From assembly GCA_951799445.1 (NCBI GenBank), contig OX637288.1:33459288-33523287 (forward strand): 64,000 nucleotides of DNA, written 5' to 3'. A program made the translations under genes and the position numbers. Numbering within the stretch: position 1 is the stretch's first letter; each line of letters opens with the position of its first letter. This document shows positions 1-12,812 of this stretch, piece by piece. The stretch is from Pseudisothecium myosuroides. Its lineage: Eukaryota > Streptophyta > Bryopsida > Hypnales > Lembophyllaceae. The notes under the pieces are model-generated. The model did no database searches and was not told where the DNA came from. It saw only the letters and a program-made list of their open reading frames with translations.

Positions 1-660
1 GCATAAAAATTAGGGAGACGTTGACCAACAAAGTCTAAAGTGTCAAACCACATTCAAAAGTACCATTGGGATTACTTTGCTAGTACAAGATTAAAGTCTT
101 TTTTGATAAATTTTTGAACGTTTGAATTTAGTATTTATATTGATGTTGTCATTTTTTCAATAAAATTATGGATGAATAATTTAACAGTGGATCTATTTCG
201 AAAATTAGAGACAAAATTTTATATATAAGATCCTTGAAAGAACATTAATCATTAGCTGCAAGGCTGAATTTAATGTCTACATTACAATATAACTCGCAAT
301 ATAATGGTTTAAAAAAAAATTATCCAAATTTTTCATACTTCTCAAGTACACATTTGACTGTAGAGTCAAACCACACTCAAAGGTACCATTGGGATTACTT
401 TTGTAGGACTAGGTATAGAGTCCTTTCCAGAACTTTTAAAGCTATAAATTACTTTGATGTTGTCATTTTAAATTTTTTTTATGGATGAATAGTACTACAA
501 TAAGCCTCTTTAATAAGTTGGAGAAAAAATTTTATGAATAAAATCCTTAAAATGAAGTAAATCACCAGTTTTAAGGCTAAATTTAATATCTTTTTTACAA
601 TATAGTGCTTGAAAAGGATAATTTTATTCAAATTTTTTACACTTCGCAAACATACAACTA
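1..660. repeat. Old tandem duplication, about 325 bp per copy
   Basis: Two diverged direct copies lie side by side, roughly 37-350 and 363-655. Both carry the phrases CAAACCACA-TCAAA, TACCATTGGGATTACTTT, TTGATGTTGTCATTTT and ATGGATGAATA in the same order, and both end with a related AAGGCT-AATTTAAT stretch. No coding signal is seen. Divergence is high, so the duplication is old. Confidence 0.7.
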
Positions 661-2344
661 ATAAAAAGGATTTTTAGTAATTAAATCTTGAACTCAAAAT
701 AATTTAATTTTTTAATTAATTAATTGATAATTGACAAATTATTGATTTATTCTAAAGACAAAATTAAACATTCAATTCCAAAAATTGCTTATGTAGCGCC
801 CTTGATGTGAATATTATATACATTTTTAATTTTGACACAATCATCATTTGGATTATTTTATATATTGAAAAGGACATTCACATATTTTTATTTTTGAATA
901 TTATAGGAAATAAAAAAGTATTCAAATTAGAACAAAAGATTCCTTTTCTACTATATCATATGATTATATATACACATGATTTTTTTGGATTCAATCACAT
1001 TGTTATTCATTAGAAATTAGATTCCTTTTTGTCCATTGAAAAAACTGACAGGCTAACATTGGAACTTCAATTGGACCTCTAGTAAAGAATTTTTGATTTT
1101 ATGATGATTAAAAAATTAGGAATTTAAACAAGACTTAAAATACTAGTCAAAAGGTCTAGACTAATAATTAATAGATTAGCTTTGAAAAACAATAGCTAGA
1201 AAGAAGTTATAGTGCAGATTTCAGTGGGTCTGACCCCTTTTTTGGTACCTTTGAGTGTGATTTAACCCTGTAAAGATTTTTAGTCATAAAATCTTGCACA
1301 CAAAATAGTACAATTTTTAATTATTGGCAACTATTGACTTATTCTAATAATAAATTAAAACACTCAATTTTAAAGTTATGTTTTTTTTATGGAAAAAGCA
1401 TGATAGTCTTAACTTGAATTGAAATACTAGTCAAAAAGGACTAAATTACCTATAATTAGTGGATTAGGTTACTTTTGAGTGTAATTTGATTCAAAAAGCA
1501 AACACATTTTAGATGCATAGTAGCTCTTACAAAATAGATTCAATACAAGAATTAGGGAGACAAAAGACCCACAAAGATTTTTTAAAAATACAAAAAAACA
1601 CAAAAAAAGCCTCTATAACATGGACTTTTATCTAGACTTTTATTTAATAGTCAATTTGAAAAGTATTATTTAAATGTCCAACAAGAAAAAATTATTTGCA
1701 CAAAAGAAATATGATTACAAACTACTTTCTCCAAGCTACATTTCAATCAATACTACCTTGTATTCAAAAAAAAAGATCTAGATTTTGAACTTATAGCAAA
1801 TACGTGAGCAAACATCAGCTTTCATAGTTGCCACCACATTGATCCATAATTAAACTTTTCAACAGTATAGGAAACAAATATCCAATATTTGTCAAATACA
1901 AATGTTAATGTTGAAGGAGAGTCTCCATTGATTTCTCCATATTTTTACACCATTGCATGTAAATGAATTCATGCTTTAGAACTAAAAAATTTGGTTTATA
2001 AACCAAAATCTCAATTTTGTGTACGTTGTAGACTCGATCTTGTACATCTTATTGAGATAAAAAAATGCAAATGGTGAAGGTTAATATAAAGTTGACAACA
2101 TAAATGTCGCGCTATCGTGTCACTTTCATTAAAACTTCCATAGACTCTATCAACATTAAAAACACACTCATTCCCACAATTGTGTAAGGGTCAAAGAGTA
2201 GTTTCAAACATATTTGCAAAAACAAATAAAGAATTAAACTTAATAGCTAGAATCCCAAGCTAGAATTGTAATTTAGCAAGACCACATGGACAAAAATAAT
2301 AAAAATAGTAGTTTAATAAGACAAAATTGATAAAAGAAATCACA
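661..2344. other. AT-rich spacer, no gene seen
   Basis: Only short frames without recognisable composition are present. Two loosely related stretches (about 675-780 and 1270-1375) share the order TTTTTAGT-AAATCTTG, CAAAATA-AATTT and TTGA-TTATTCTAA, so more old duplication is likely. Nothing else can be supported. Confidence 0.6.
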
Positions 2345-3450
2345 TTAACCCCTAAAGGACCAGACCCCGTTTTTTGGCATTATAAGTTTTTTGGGCAGGT
2401 ACCTATAAGTACAGATTTAAGTTTTTGAGGCCCAAATTTTTTAGCAAGGTGGGGGCTACAAATATCTTCCACATGCACTAATTTTCATTGAATTTGAGTA
2501 TGAGAGTGAAAAATGGTGATGGAAAAGGTTGTTTGTTTCTCAACTGGGGCAGCACGGGCAGGTATAATTACACTACGTCCAAAATTTTCAAGAAGTGCCC
2601 ACAGCTGTGTGGGCAGTTCACAGGGCAGGGCATTTGAGTATATGTTGACAGGGTCCAAGATGGGATTTAGACTGACATTGTATACTCCAAATAAATGTAC
2701 CCACTGCCACATTCTGGGATTGCAATTCAAGCAGTTGGGATAGCTGAAGTCAGGTGACATACACAATGTAACTACCTCATCCCATTTCATACTCAAAAGG
2801 TAATTTTATTACCATCATCTAAAATTCATGCACAATGAAAGGGAAGGCAAATCAAGATTTCATGACACAAACACACCTCTATTCAATGCAAAGCACCTTT
2901 TTAAAAAAAATTTGAAGTTCCTAATAATGTTCTTACTTCCCTAGACAAATTTTGGACCTACTTATGTTACTTACCTAATTTTTTCCATAACTAGAAACCA
3001 AAAGTACTCCATCTCTGACATGAAGAACCGGCAATCTCAACTGAGAATTTAAATCAGCCATCAACATGAAATCTGCCATATCAAATTTACAGCCTTACAC
3101 GTTCAAAATAGCCACCAATTCAGTCTCTACATTGAAGAACCATCAGCTTCAACAACTCTTCACTAATCCATAACTACCCACATGCTACTTTAACAAAACA
3201 CAAAAGCAACAGGCTGAAGTACTTCAAAGGATCCAAACTTTGATTTCACAGGCATGGATGGATTCAGTGGGCTGCAGTGTGAGAGTGAGCACATTAGTGA
3301 TTCCAAAATCAACAAATTAGGCAATAGTAGTTCAACACTTAGTGATTGCTGCTCCACCAAGGAGATTCAGTCTAAGCAGGGATGAGTTTCTGGAGTGATT
3401 ACAATAGAATCGCAGCTGCTTGCAGGGAAAGGAGGTATTGTAGCTAAATC

Positions 3451-4560
3451 TCACCAAGGAGCAGCGGAAGGAGGTGCTGCAGCTGGATTGTAGAAAGTCG
3501 GACGTTTCGGAAGTGGGAGCTCAGAGCACCAGTCGCTCATTCCGACCCTACACCGCCTGCAAGCAGAGCTACAGCTGTTACTAATAGAACGTGAAGGAGC
3601 AAGCTTGCAGCAAGTTTCAAGAGTTGTGGCGCTCCTTGACACTGATCATTTGAAATCTCTGCCTGTGAGGGAAGGGACATTGAAGTGGCCACGCAATCCA
3701 CAAGCTGCCAATCACAGACACCATTTCTACCGGCAAGCACCTCATGCTCTAGGGTGGAGAGAAAGGCAATAATTTCACAAAGACGTCCATTGCTTCATCA
3801 AGGACAATGTCTGGCCAGATCTACCTTCACTCTCTATCACAGTGGGAGAAAAACGAAATGCCAAGACTTCCCCGCTTCCAAAAGGAAAAATGGGTACGTT
3901 GTTATTTTCAGTGTTTAGATGGTTTAAGCATTTCTATGCATGATTGTCATACTACTAGTTCCAGTTTCACTAAGTTAGTAGAAAGAATGTGGACTTGAGT
4001 ATTTAGACTGAATCTCTTACCTCTACTCTTGGTAGCTCGCAAACGATGATATCCCGCCGCGTCGAAGTGTCCGAATCCAAGCGACCAGAGATGCTGCTGC
4101 AGAGCTGAAACAAATCGACATTGTGAATCCAAGATTTGTCGTCAGCGACGTTAGTACAAGCGATAGCCCAGTAAATCAGAAAATGCTTGCATCAACAGAC
4201 AAAGAGAAGATCAGGAAACGAGGAAGACTGTGGATGGACACTGCAACAAGGGCGTGGAGTTCAGAGGCGCTTACTGGAACGGCGACGTGCAGTCAGCGTG
4301 GACTTCCGATCAAGGTCGAGACATTGGGTTGACGTCGAGGTGGGGTCGCGGAGGCGAGATCGGGCCGGCGCCAACGTTCACCTTGCAGCCGGGCAACGCC
4401 AACCACTGCAGTTTGATGTTACTGCCGCGGTCGACCTTCAACCGGTCCGATGAGTTGGGGGCAGAATGCGACATCAACCACGACCACCACCCGCAGCCAC
4501 CTTCTTCCTTCTCGATCACAGCCACCGGTGTCGGGTAGAGAGGAGCGCGCTTAGGGAACA
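3451..4560. other. GC-rich island with open frames, possible captured gene fragment
   Basis: This stretch is clearly richer in G+C and CpG than the surrounding sequence. A + strand frame is open from about 4038 to 4332 after a possible acceptor, and a different + frame is open at 4230-4538. A - strand frame is also open at 4310-4561. I recognise no domain in any of them. The composition contrast, and the position inside a transposon upstream of its transposase, would fit a captured host gene fragment, but strand and product are undecided. Confidence 0.3.
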
Positions 4561-5929
4561 CACGGGGTGTCTAGCTGCAAGTTGTTGAATGATATGGGTC
4601 GGTCTCTTGAAAACTCGAATCTTCACTTGAATCTTCACTTGATCTTCCGTTGGCCTATCCTGTAGTGGCTCTATAGGGCCAAGGGTAAGGGTGTGTGATA
4701 AGAAACAAGTCCTCGGACGGGTAAAACGGGACGGCCAAACCACGAGCTGACCGTCCGAAAGATTGGCTCCTAAATTTCAAACCCACGGTGACCAGGAAGC
4801 GCCTTTCACCAGTGGGAACAACATAAAAGATCGACCATGTGGGTGATCAATCCCACTTCGTCGCCACAAACATAAAACGGGGCTTTATTGGATATCCACA
4901 AGCCCGCAACAGGTTTTACAAAGCAGAAAGAAAATATGCAACTAGCCTCCAAAACCGGCTGGGAATAACATAAAAGACAACGAGCCACAAGCCACAACAC
5001 ATTGAAGATCCCTTTAAGGATCTTCAAGTCTTCAAAATCTTGAGTCTTGAGTCTTCAAACCTTCCTTCATTCGAATTTGAAGAAATCCGAACTAGTTTCA
5101 AAAGAAACTATTTCCCCACATAAGCTGTCATCTTCAAACTAGTGCCACATATGATCTACAAGCTTAAATTCTAAGTGTCTTAGCTTTTTGGAAAGCTAAT
5201 AACATAATACAACTATCCTATAAATTTCAACTCAAACTAAGCTACTGTCCAAAAGTTATTAGCGAGCAAAGTAGAGGTCCTCTTCTCCCTTAGCAACCAA
5301 CTACTGCTTCTTCAAAACTCAATAACTTTTGTTTAACAACTCCAAATCACAAGTGTAATAGCTTCTTAGAAAGCTATAAACAAGATCTACAAACCCTCTA
5401 AGTTTCAAAATGAACAAGCAAACGACGCAAAAGTTATGGCTTGATGAAGCCTCTGCCCTCTCAATGGAAGGCCTTGGATCTTCACAACTTCAAACCTTAA
5501 TAACTTTTTGCTCACAACTTCAATTGCAACTTGCAAATACTCTATGGAAAGCTCTCATCATCAAGAATAACATACTCAAATTTCATTACTCAAAAATCCA
5601 TGCTCCATGAGCTACATACATAACAAGTTTCGGTCCTTTCCACCTCTCCTCCACACACCCAAAACTCTTCCTTCCTACCAAACTCAAAGATTCCTCTCTC
5701 TCTTTTTCTCCCCTCTCTAAGGTGGTGGTGGGAGCACATCAGCCCATACCCCTTATCTCCCTACCTAAGACCCCACCAAAGATCCCATCTACTTTCCTAT
5801 TCACACTCATTTTTCTCTTCTAACTCCTTGGCTATTTTATTTAGTTCAAAACTATTCACACACATCTATCAAAGTCAATATAAACTAGAAATTAAAGGAA
5901 ACAAATGCAAGGCAAGCAATCGTAGGATA
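4561..5929. other. Internal element spacer, no gene seen
   Basis: No supported gene. The repeated phrases on CTTCAAA and AACTTTTG, and the pyrimidine-rich stretch near 5635-5830, give no domain or RNA signal. It may be leader or regulatory DNA of the piggyBac-type element. Confidence 0.5.
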
Positions 5930-6175
5930 GCCACGTGCCACTAGAGTGTTTAAAACTATCTGGAATCACTCTTCGATCGCCAAGTCGTGACCTTGGTCGG
6001 CCGGAAAGCGGTGGTCCAAGGCGTTCCGCTGGTCCGGAATCGCGGGTTCGAACCCCGATGGGACCGTCGAGCGGCGGGGCGCCACGGCTTGGCACGCTGG
6101 TGAAGAGGCAGGAAACAAAGGCCGACTGCCCGCTACCTACCCCCTGAGCTGTGCTTCGCACTGTGACAAGAATTA
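5930..6175 (+). repeat. SINE-like Pol III-derived insertion
   Basis: A GC-rich block abruptly interrupts AT-rich DNA. It contains a perfect Pol III B box, GGTTCGAACCC, at 6045-6055, within a sequence that forms a four-pair T-arm-like stem. A complete tRNA cloverleaf is not present: no 5' acceptor strand pairs with the sequence after the T arm, and the A box is unclear. A tRNA-derived SINE is the most economical reading. It lies about 250 bp upstream of the piggyBac transposase start, so it could influence that promoter. Its outer limits are approximate. Confidence 0.45.
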
Positions 6176-6422
6176 AAACGTGGTTCTCACCACGACCAAT
6201 CCTTTTAATTCTAATCACTCCTTTATTAAAAACAAACAAATATATATATAAATATATATATTTACATGATGGAAGGATTTCCATCAGGACACCGGAGATG
6301 AAGAACATCGACGCCGCCTCCCTCCGAACCCCGTCCACACTCCACCGATCGATGAAGTAGCACTTCGGCGAGTCGACTTCTTCCCTGCACATACAGCAGA
6401 GTTTGAGAATGCCCAGGGCAAA

Positions 6423-8765
6423 ATGAAGATTGGCGAAGCGGAAGAGCAGTTCAACATCTCTCAAGGCAATGAGTTACTTGTTGGTGGGCGGGAGTCAAGC
6501 TGCGAAGAATTATTTCGAGATTCTGATGAAGACAGTTCAGACAAAGAAGACCTTCGCTTGCACAATTTTCGATGGCCGCCTGAGCTACTGCATTCCTCTA
6601 CATCACGCAAGCACCCCAGATCAACACTTCCACCACGACACCGAGTTTTGAAAAAAAATAATACTGAGCTCCCAAGCGGCAGCGCTTATGCCCCCCGTCT
6701 TGACCGTTACTTCGAAGGCGGGGAAGAAGTGGCCACACGCTGCGCTGTCCCTAGCAGTTGGCAATGGTCAGAGGCCTGCAGCACCGAGGCAGCCAGGGAG
6801 GGCAGACTCGACTCCAACGGTGCAGGCCGGCATCCTCTCCCCGACGGCCATCTGTCACCATGCAGGGAGACAGTTGCGGCAAACTTTCTTGCCAACGACC
6901 AGGTAGAAGACTTCCCCCCCGTTGGCGACCCAGTCCCTTGGATGCCTTTTCTATCGCCTGTGGAGAGAAATGAGGACAGGGTCCTCCCACCAAAGTTTGA
7001 AAACTCTGGTCATCAGTATGAAGGTTTAGAAGGTTTGGATGAAGGATATTTATCAGATGGTAGCATGCCAGGGAGTGAAAATGAAGGTATTGGAGGCGAA
7101 AACGAATTTGCCCATGATGGAGGTCGTGGTAGTGATGATGGAGACCCGAGTAATCCCAATGGTGTGAAACATCTTTTTAGGGAATCAACATGGATACGAT
7201 GTCATTCTACCTACTACCTGGATCGTCGTGTATTTGTTGGTATGGCTTACCCTTCTCAAAATTTTTGTAGGATGCCATCATTTATGGCATTGTTTTCCTT
7301 GTTTTGGCCATATACACTTTTGCGGAAAATTGTGGTTGAAACTAATCGATATGCAACAACCCGGAATGTGGACGGAATTCTATCCGGAGGAGGAACATGG
7401 GAGTCTTTGAGCGTGGCGGGTTTAAATGCATATTTGGGGGTTTACATGTTTATTGGATTGAAGAGACAACCAAATTTGAAGACATATTGGAACAACAAAG
7501 GTTCTTTCTTCCATTGTCCTCGCATTTCTCAAGTTTTTACTCGTGCTAGGTTCCAAGCTATCACAAGATGTCTCCATCTTACCAATTCCACTACTTATGT
7601 GAGAGAGAGAGAACAACCGGGGTACGATAAAATGGGGCAAGTGCGTTGGATAGTAAATGATGTGAAGGATAGTTTCAAACGCAATTGGATTCTAGGGAAA
7701 TACCTCACAGTTGACGAGATGATGATTAGGTATAAAGGTTCGTATTGTCCCGCTAGACAATACATGCCAAAGAAACCCAAAAAATGGGGCATCAAGGTGT
7801 GGTGTCTAGCAGACTCGACGTCAAAATACGTATACACATTTGACATTTATTGTGAAACAAATCCGAATGCCTACTTCAATGACATGCCAGCAGTAGTTCG
7901 AGGACAACCTCGATTGGCCCACAATGTAGTTATGGATTTAGTACGAGGGCTTGAAGGCAAAGGTCATGTTCTTATCACGGATAATTTTTTTTCGAGCATT
8001 GGTTTATTCATGGAGTTGGTCGCAATTGACATTTATGCCACGGGGACAATATGGTGCAATTGTATAGGGTTACCTCTGGAGTTGAAGACGGTGAAGAATT
8101 GGAAGAATTTTCCACAAGGTACACTGCAATGGAAAATGCATGAGAGTAGAGGCCTTTGTTGTGTCCTTTGGGTAGACAGACGTCCCGTGCTACTTATTTC
8201 CACCCATGCCCATCCAATACTTTTTCTTTGTGTCCCGGTTCCAACGGTGCCTCGACGGGATGGAGCCGTGAGGAATCCCATTCCAACTTCTCCCGTACAT
8301 TTGGAGTACATCATATATATGAAGGGTGTGGATGTGGCGGATCAGTTGCGGGCATCATATACATGCCAAACTAGATTGCATAAGTGGTGGCATCGTATTT
8401 TTGCCTTTCTCCTTGACACGACGGTGGTGAATATGTATATTCTATACAAAGGCATTTTGCGGGCTTATGCAAGTCGCAAAAAACCGATGACACATCTATA
8501 GTTCAAAGTAAATTTATATGATGCGTTACTACAAAATTGGATTGGACGTGAAGCGGAGGAGGAGGAGGAGGATCCACGGCGACATTTGCCAACATGGTCT
8601 CGGAGACGCCGTCCTTGTGTCTATTGTGGATTTCCATCTTGTCACCACTATTGTCGTGCACACCATAGAGCATATCTATGCCTAAACCGTGGTTGCTTTG
8701 AGGGGTTCCACTATGGGCTACGAAATGGTGGAGGAAACCGTCGTCAACGCCGGACAACCATGTGA
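6423..8765 (+). pseudogene. piggyBac transposase (DDE_Tnp_1_7), zinc-finger tail cut off by an in-frame TAG
   Basis: DDE transposase that would excise and insert the element at TTAA. The frame from ATG 6423 has an acidic, low-complexity N-terminus (SDEDSSDKED near residues 36-45), a core from about residue 250, and the three catalytic Asp in family-typical contexts: D431 in LTVDEMMIRYKG, D520 in LITDNFFSS and D637 in MKGVDVADQ. Translation stops at TAG 8499-8501 (codon 693). The same frame then stays open to TGA 8763-8765 and encodes an acidic linker plus a Cys/His-rich tail (CVYC from residue 732, then C/H pairs and a basic end). That is the expected C-terminal cysteine-rich zinc finger of piggyBac transposases, needed for end recognition. 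A CAG-to-TAG change is the likely lesion. Recoding or a sequencing error is the alternative. The upstream frame at 6430 is a shadow. Confidence 0.88.
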
Positions 8766-8784
8766 GGGTATGTTCCCCCCCTAT

Positions 8785-9020
8785 TATGTGCACCACTTCT
8801 TTCCTTTTTTGTTTCCATCTCTACATTGGGGGGGCTATTTTTCCCATTTTTTCCCCATTTTTTCGTCATTTCTTTCCTCATTTTTTTCCCCATTTTTTTT
8901 CCCTTTTTCCCCATCTTTTCCCCCATTTCTTTCCTCATTTTCCCCATTTTTTTCCTCATTTTTTCCCCGTTCTTTTCCTCATTTTTCCCATTTTTCCCCC
9001 ACTTTTCACCTTCTTTGATT
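8785..9020. repeat. Polypyrimidine low-complexity tract (TTTTCCCC type)
   Basis: A stretch of alternating T and C runs follows the transposase tail. Several overlapping frames stay open only because of the composition. A second C-rich tract lies at 9280-9440. The second piggyBac-type element has a comparable C-rich tract at 13690-14095 in the same position relative to its right end, so the tract may be an ancestral part of the family. Confidence 0.7.
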
Positions 9021-9539
9021 TACCTTTTGTACTAATTTTTTTTTCTTGTTTACAATTTTCAAATTGACTCATAAAAATCTTATTTTATTTTTGAAAATAA
9101 CTTCTTTTCATAACCAAAGAAATGTCCACCTACCTTACTAGTTCCAGTTTCCTTGCTTGTTGTGGCAGCTCATGTTTGGATGCTCCCTGGAGCAGCTTGC
9201 ATCCCAACTCCAGCCCTGGAGCAGCCAACATCCCCAAGTTCAGCCCTGGAGCAGCCAGCATCCTCCATTCTCATCTCCCGTTCTCATCCCATCTCTTCCA
9301 TTCTCATCCTCCACCCCCCTCTTTTCCCCTGCTCCACCCCGGCCCTCCCCTACTCCACCCCGGCCCTCCCTGCTCCACCCGGCCCTCCCCTGCTCCACCC
9401 CAACGTGGCAGTTGGGAAGGGCCCTTCCGACCCAGCCCCTTCCCTGGCAGGCTGGCGACCTTGCCGCAGCCTCTGCTATCCCGCGGTCATGACAGGAGGG
9501 GCAGGCAGGGTGGATTAGCCCTGGGTTTTGGAAAAAATT

Positions 9540-10289
9540 TCAAGTGAATCATGGCTCCATTTCTTGGCAGTGCTAGTGTGCGTCAGAGGTGGAGGGATTT
9601 TCCCCTGATCCAACATTTTGTTTTTTTAGACCCTGTTTTCAACCTCCCCTCCAAAGCAATAGGCTGTAGCTTTCAATCTCCTTCATAAGTAAGTGAGATT
9701 TTAGCATTTTAGGTTGAAATTTTTTTTATAGGATGGAGGACATGACATTCAAGGTGTTGACCATTCAGCTTTTGGAAAAACATCTTTATGAAGAAGAAAT
9801 GGAATTATAAAAATTTGCAAGTGTATGGCTTTTTTGCCAAACATGTTTGCATATTTCAATTTTTTCCTATATGTTGTACAATTTCTATCAATTTCAAATT
9901 TTCTGAGCATGTTCTTTACTTAGCCCCAAGAATGTATCCAAAGAAGCACAAGTGACACGTGACATTTTTAGTGTGAATTAGCCCTTGTGAAGTGCAGCTG
10001 CCCGCAATTTAGAAGCACTAAAAATAGAGTATTTGACACCCAAAATGCAAAATTTTTAGGCACTAAAAGTATTATTTTTGGCAACCAAAACACTAATTTC
10101 TTGCAATCCATGTGGTCAAAACTTTCCAAAAAATTCCATGTATTCTTGATCCACCCTACTACAAGATCCTACAATTACATATGGCAAAAATTGAAAATAA
10201 AAATAAAAATAAAAATAAGCCCTTGCAATAGAAATGGCAGTTTTGGAGCGTTTTTGGATCAAACATAGTCAAGGAACTTTAGAGCCTCA
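9540..10289 (+). repeat. Right-end domain of piggyBac-type element, copy 1
   Basis: Colinear with 14150-14772 plus 29460-29559. Shared landmarks include AAGCAATAGG, the GACATT-AAGGTG stretch, TATGTTGTACAAT, GTGAAGT-GAGCTGCCC, ACAAGATCCTAC, CTTGCAATAGAAATGG and AAGGAACTTTAG. Near 10166-10195 this copy shows the uninterrupted version of the site where the MULE sits in copy 2, and so serves as a paralogous empty site. No coding function is seen. Confidence 0.75.
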
Positions 10290-11054
10290 GTTGCCAACAT
10301 AAGTAAATCCCTCATTACATATTCAAATTGAGCATATTTGTTGGGTTTGTATTGAATGCTTGACTTTGAATGTGATTATGAATTTCTTTTCAACCTTAAG
10401 TTTTCTTACCACTTATGGAAGTGACATGTATGATATTTGTGATTTGAATAATTTGTACCAACTATCTATAAAGCTATATTTTATTTTTTTAACCCCTAAA
10501 GGTTTTGGAAGCGGTTTTGAAGAAAGTAGTCAAAAAAGGGGTGTTCATGGAATGTGAGGAGTAGGCAATAGATGACACATTTTTTGTGCACTCCAACCGT
10601 AAGATCTTGAACTTGTCTTCACTATATTTCTACCTACCAATTTTCATTGCCAAATTCCTTGAAGTGAGTGAGATCTAAGGATTCTACTTGGCAGGCTTGG
10701 CCCCCCTGCTTGCCTAAGTTTTTTTAATTTTTTTATTATTTAATTTTTTTTAATTTTAATTTTAATTTCTTTTAGAGAACATGAGGGTCTACACCCAGCT
10801 TGAGATTACTCAATACCAAAACAAGAGCTCAAACACCCCAAAAGAATACCAAATGTATACTACATGGGGCCTAAAACCTACCAAATGCCTACAATGAACC
10901 TTCTTATTGACTCCAACATTAGCTCCTGTGGCACTCATTCCTGAATGAGTACATTGCAACATCTGCACATGGTGCATATAAGGCATAAAAATGATACTTC
11001 AATACCAATTCATTCTATTCAATTTGGGCACAAGAATAAAGATAAAAACAAAGA

Positions 11055-11775
11055 CTTCAAATCCCAAACTGGATTCCTAGGCCTACCCCTCAAGGATGTG
11101 CATAGGGACACTTTACAACCAATAGCCCTCAATGCACCCCATGCACTCCTATAGGGGAGAGAGAATTTACAAGAAAGAACATGACAACAAGACTTTCAAG
11201 TCCTACAAGTAGAATCCTAACCTACCCCTCAAGGATGTGCATAGGGACACTTTACAACCAATAGCCCTCAATGCACCCCATGCACTCCTATAGGGGAGAG
11301 AGAATTTACAAGAAAGAACATGACAACAAGACTTTCAAGTCCTACAAGTAAAATCCTAACCTACCCCTCAAGGATGTGCATGGGGACGCTTTACAACCAA
11401 TAACCTTCAATGCACCCCATGCACTCCTATAAGGGAGAGAGAATTTACAAGAAGGAACATGACAACAAGACTTTCAAGTCCTACAAGTAGAATCCTAACC
11501 TACCCCTCAAGGATGTGCATGGGGACGCTTTACAACCAATAACCTTCAATGCACCCCATGCACTCCTATAGGGGAGAGAGAATTTACAAGAAGGAACATG
11601 ACAACAAGACTTTCAAGTCCTACAAGTAGAATCCTAACCTACCCCTCAAGGATGTGCATGGGGACGCTTTGCAACCAATAGCCCTCAATGCACCCATGCT
11701 CTCTTATAGGGGAGAGAGAATTTACAAGAAGGAATATGACAACAAGACTTTGTATAAGGGAGAGAGAATCCAACA
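11055..11775. repeat. 139-bp tandem repeat, nearly five copies
   Basis: The phrase CCTACCCCTCAAGGATGTGC recurs at 11082, 11221, 11360, 11499 and 11638, an exact 139-bp period with few differences between copies; the last unit is partial. Short frames inside are repeats of one another and not convincing genes. Inverted, diverged relics of the same unit lie at 12577-12720 and 13560-13680. Confidence 0.92.
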
Positions 11776-12576
11776 TTCACAAGAAGGAAAGAATATAATT
11801 ATGCATGAGAATATGAGATTACCTAAGGACTTCTAAGAACATATAAATATACTTCCTATACATATTAGTATATATATGTGATTGGCATAATTACAACAGA
11901 AACACTACAAGTTTAGATAAGAATTTATAAGAAACTAAACCTATACATTTTATAAATAATAATAAGCACATGTGTCATCTCAAAGTTGCAATTAAAAGAC
12001 TACAAGTTTATATAGGTTTTCATAAGAAAATAGATTTATAATTTCTATAAATACTTTCAAGTACATGCATTTGTCATAAATATATGTCATGTAAAAGATA
12101 AAACTTTTATTTTTACCCCCTTAGTCCTGTGTAACCCAAGCCCAAAATTAATTTAAAACCCATTTGCAAAAAAAGTACATTTCCATTTTTTATTATGTGT
12201 TCCTAAGAAAATCTAAAGATGTGACATTCAAGATCCTAAGCCCCATTGATTGTGGGCATAAATTGCATAAACTTTGTTCCAAAAAGTAAAAGAAGGTTTT
12301 ATGAAGTTACCTTTATTTTTTTGTTTTTCTAATGCAAAAGGTTACTTTTAATTTTCAAAAAGTGAAAGAACTTTATTATTGAAGGCTTCTTTTACGTTTA
12401 AAACGGCTTTATCATTCTAAAGTGAAAGGTTTTTCTTGGCTTGTATAAAAGACATAGAAAGAACTATATGTAGTATATATTGTTTGAATGTGTTGTTTGC
12501 ATATTTTGTGAGAATATATTGTTTAAACATATTACTTTGAATATACCTCCAATTGGTTCTTTTTTTGTCTTATGAG

Positions 12577-12720
12577 TGTTGAATTCTTCCTTCCCTTGAG
12601 GAGTGCAAGGGGTGCATTGAGAACAATTGGTTCTAAAGCGTCCCCATGTACATACTTGAGGGGTAGGCATTGGATTCTTCTCATGGACTTGAAGTCCTTG
12701 TTGTCATCTTCTTTTCTCTT
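12577..12720. repeat. Inverted relic of the 139-bp unit
   Basis: Reverse-complement match to the array at 11055-11775: GGGGTGCATTGAG, AAAGCGTCCCCATG, CTTGAGGGGTAGG and CTTGAAGTCCTTGTTGTCAT appear in the expected inverted order. A further diverged copy lies at 13560-13680. Together they form a loose inverted repeat around 11.8-12.5 kb. Confidence 0.75.
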
Positions 12721-12812
12721 ATGAATGTTGGAAAAACCCTAATTTGATGCAGGACTAGAGCAAAGGAATTTTTTGGGGAGATCTTCACATTCAAATGCAC
12801 TGCACAGGTCAA

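Larger units (their letters stand above)
2345..10289 (+). mobile_element. piggyBac-type DNA transposon, near full length, decayed right end
   Basis: The left end is TTAA followed by CCCCTAAAGG at 2345-2358. TTAA is the piggyBac target site, and termini starting CCCT are typical of that family. The interior holds a piggyBac transposase gene at 6423-8765. The right side (9540-10289) matches the right side of the second element at 14150-14772 plus 29460-29559. There the terminus reads CTTTAGGGGTTAA; here the matching stretch at 10276-10289 reads CTTTAGAGCCTCAG, so the terminal TTAA and part of the inverted repeat have decayed. Both the left-type end and the right-type flank recur, in reverse orientation, in the 922-bp MITE at 43429-44350, which supports the element limits. 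Unusually long for the family: it also contains a GC-rich segment and a SINE-like insertion. Confidence 0.65.

Noticed and set aside
4310..4743. - strand proteins in the GC-rich island
   Set aside because: Open frames exist on both strands, and I could not find any domain or splice support favouring one.
6045..6055. Functional tRNA gene
   Set aside because: Only the T arm and B box are present. No matching acceptor stem or clear anticodon arm was found.
5892..6464. 190-residue protein on the - strand
   Set aside because: It runs across the GC-rich SINE-like block and AT-rich flanks with no domain, so it is open by composition.
8689..9067. Phe/Pro/Ser-rich proteins
   Set aside because: Frames in all phases are open because the DNA is almost pure T and C runs.
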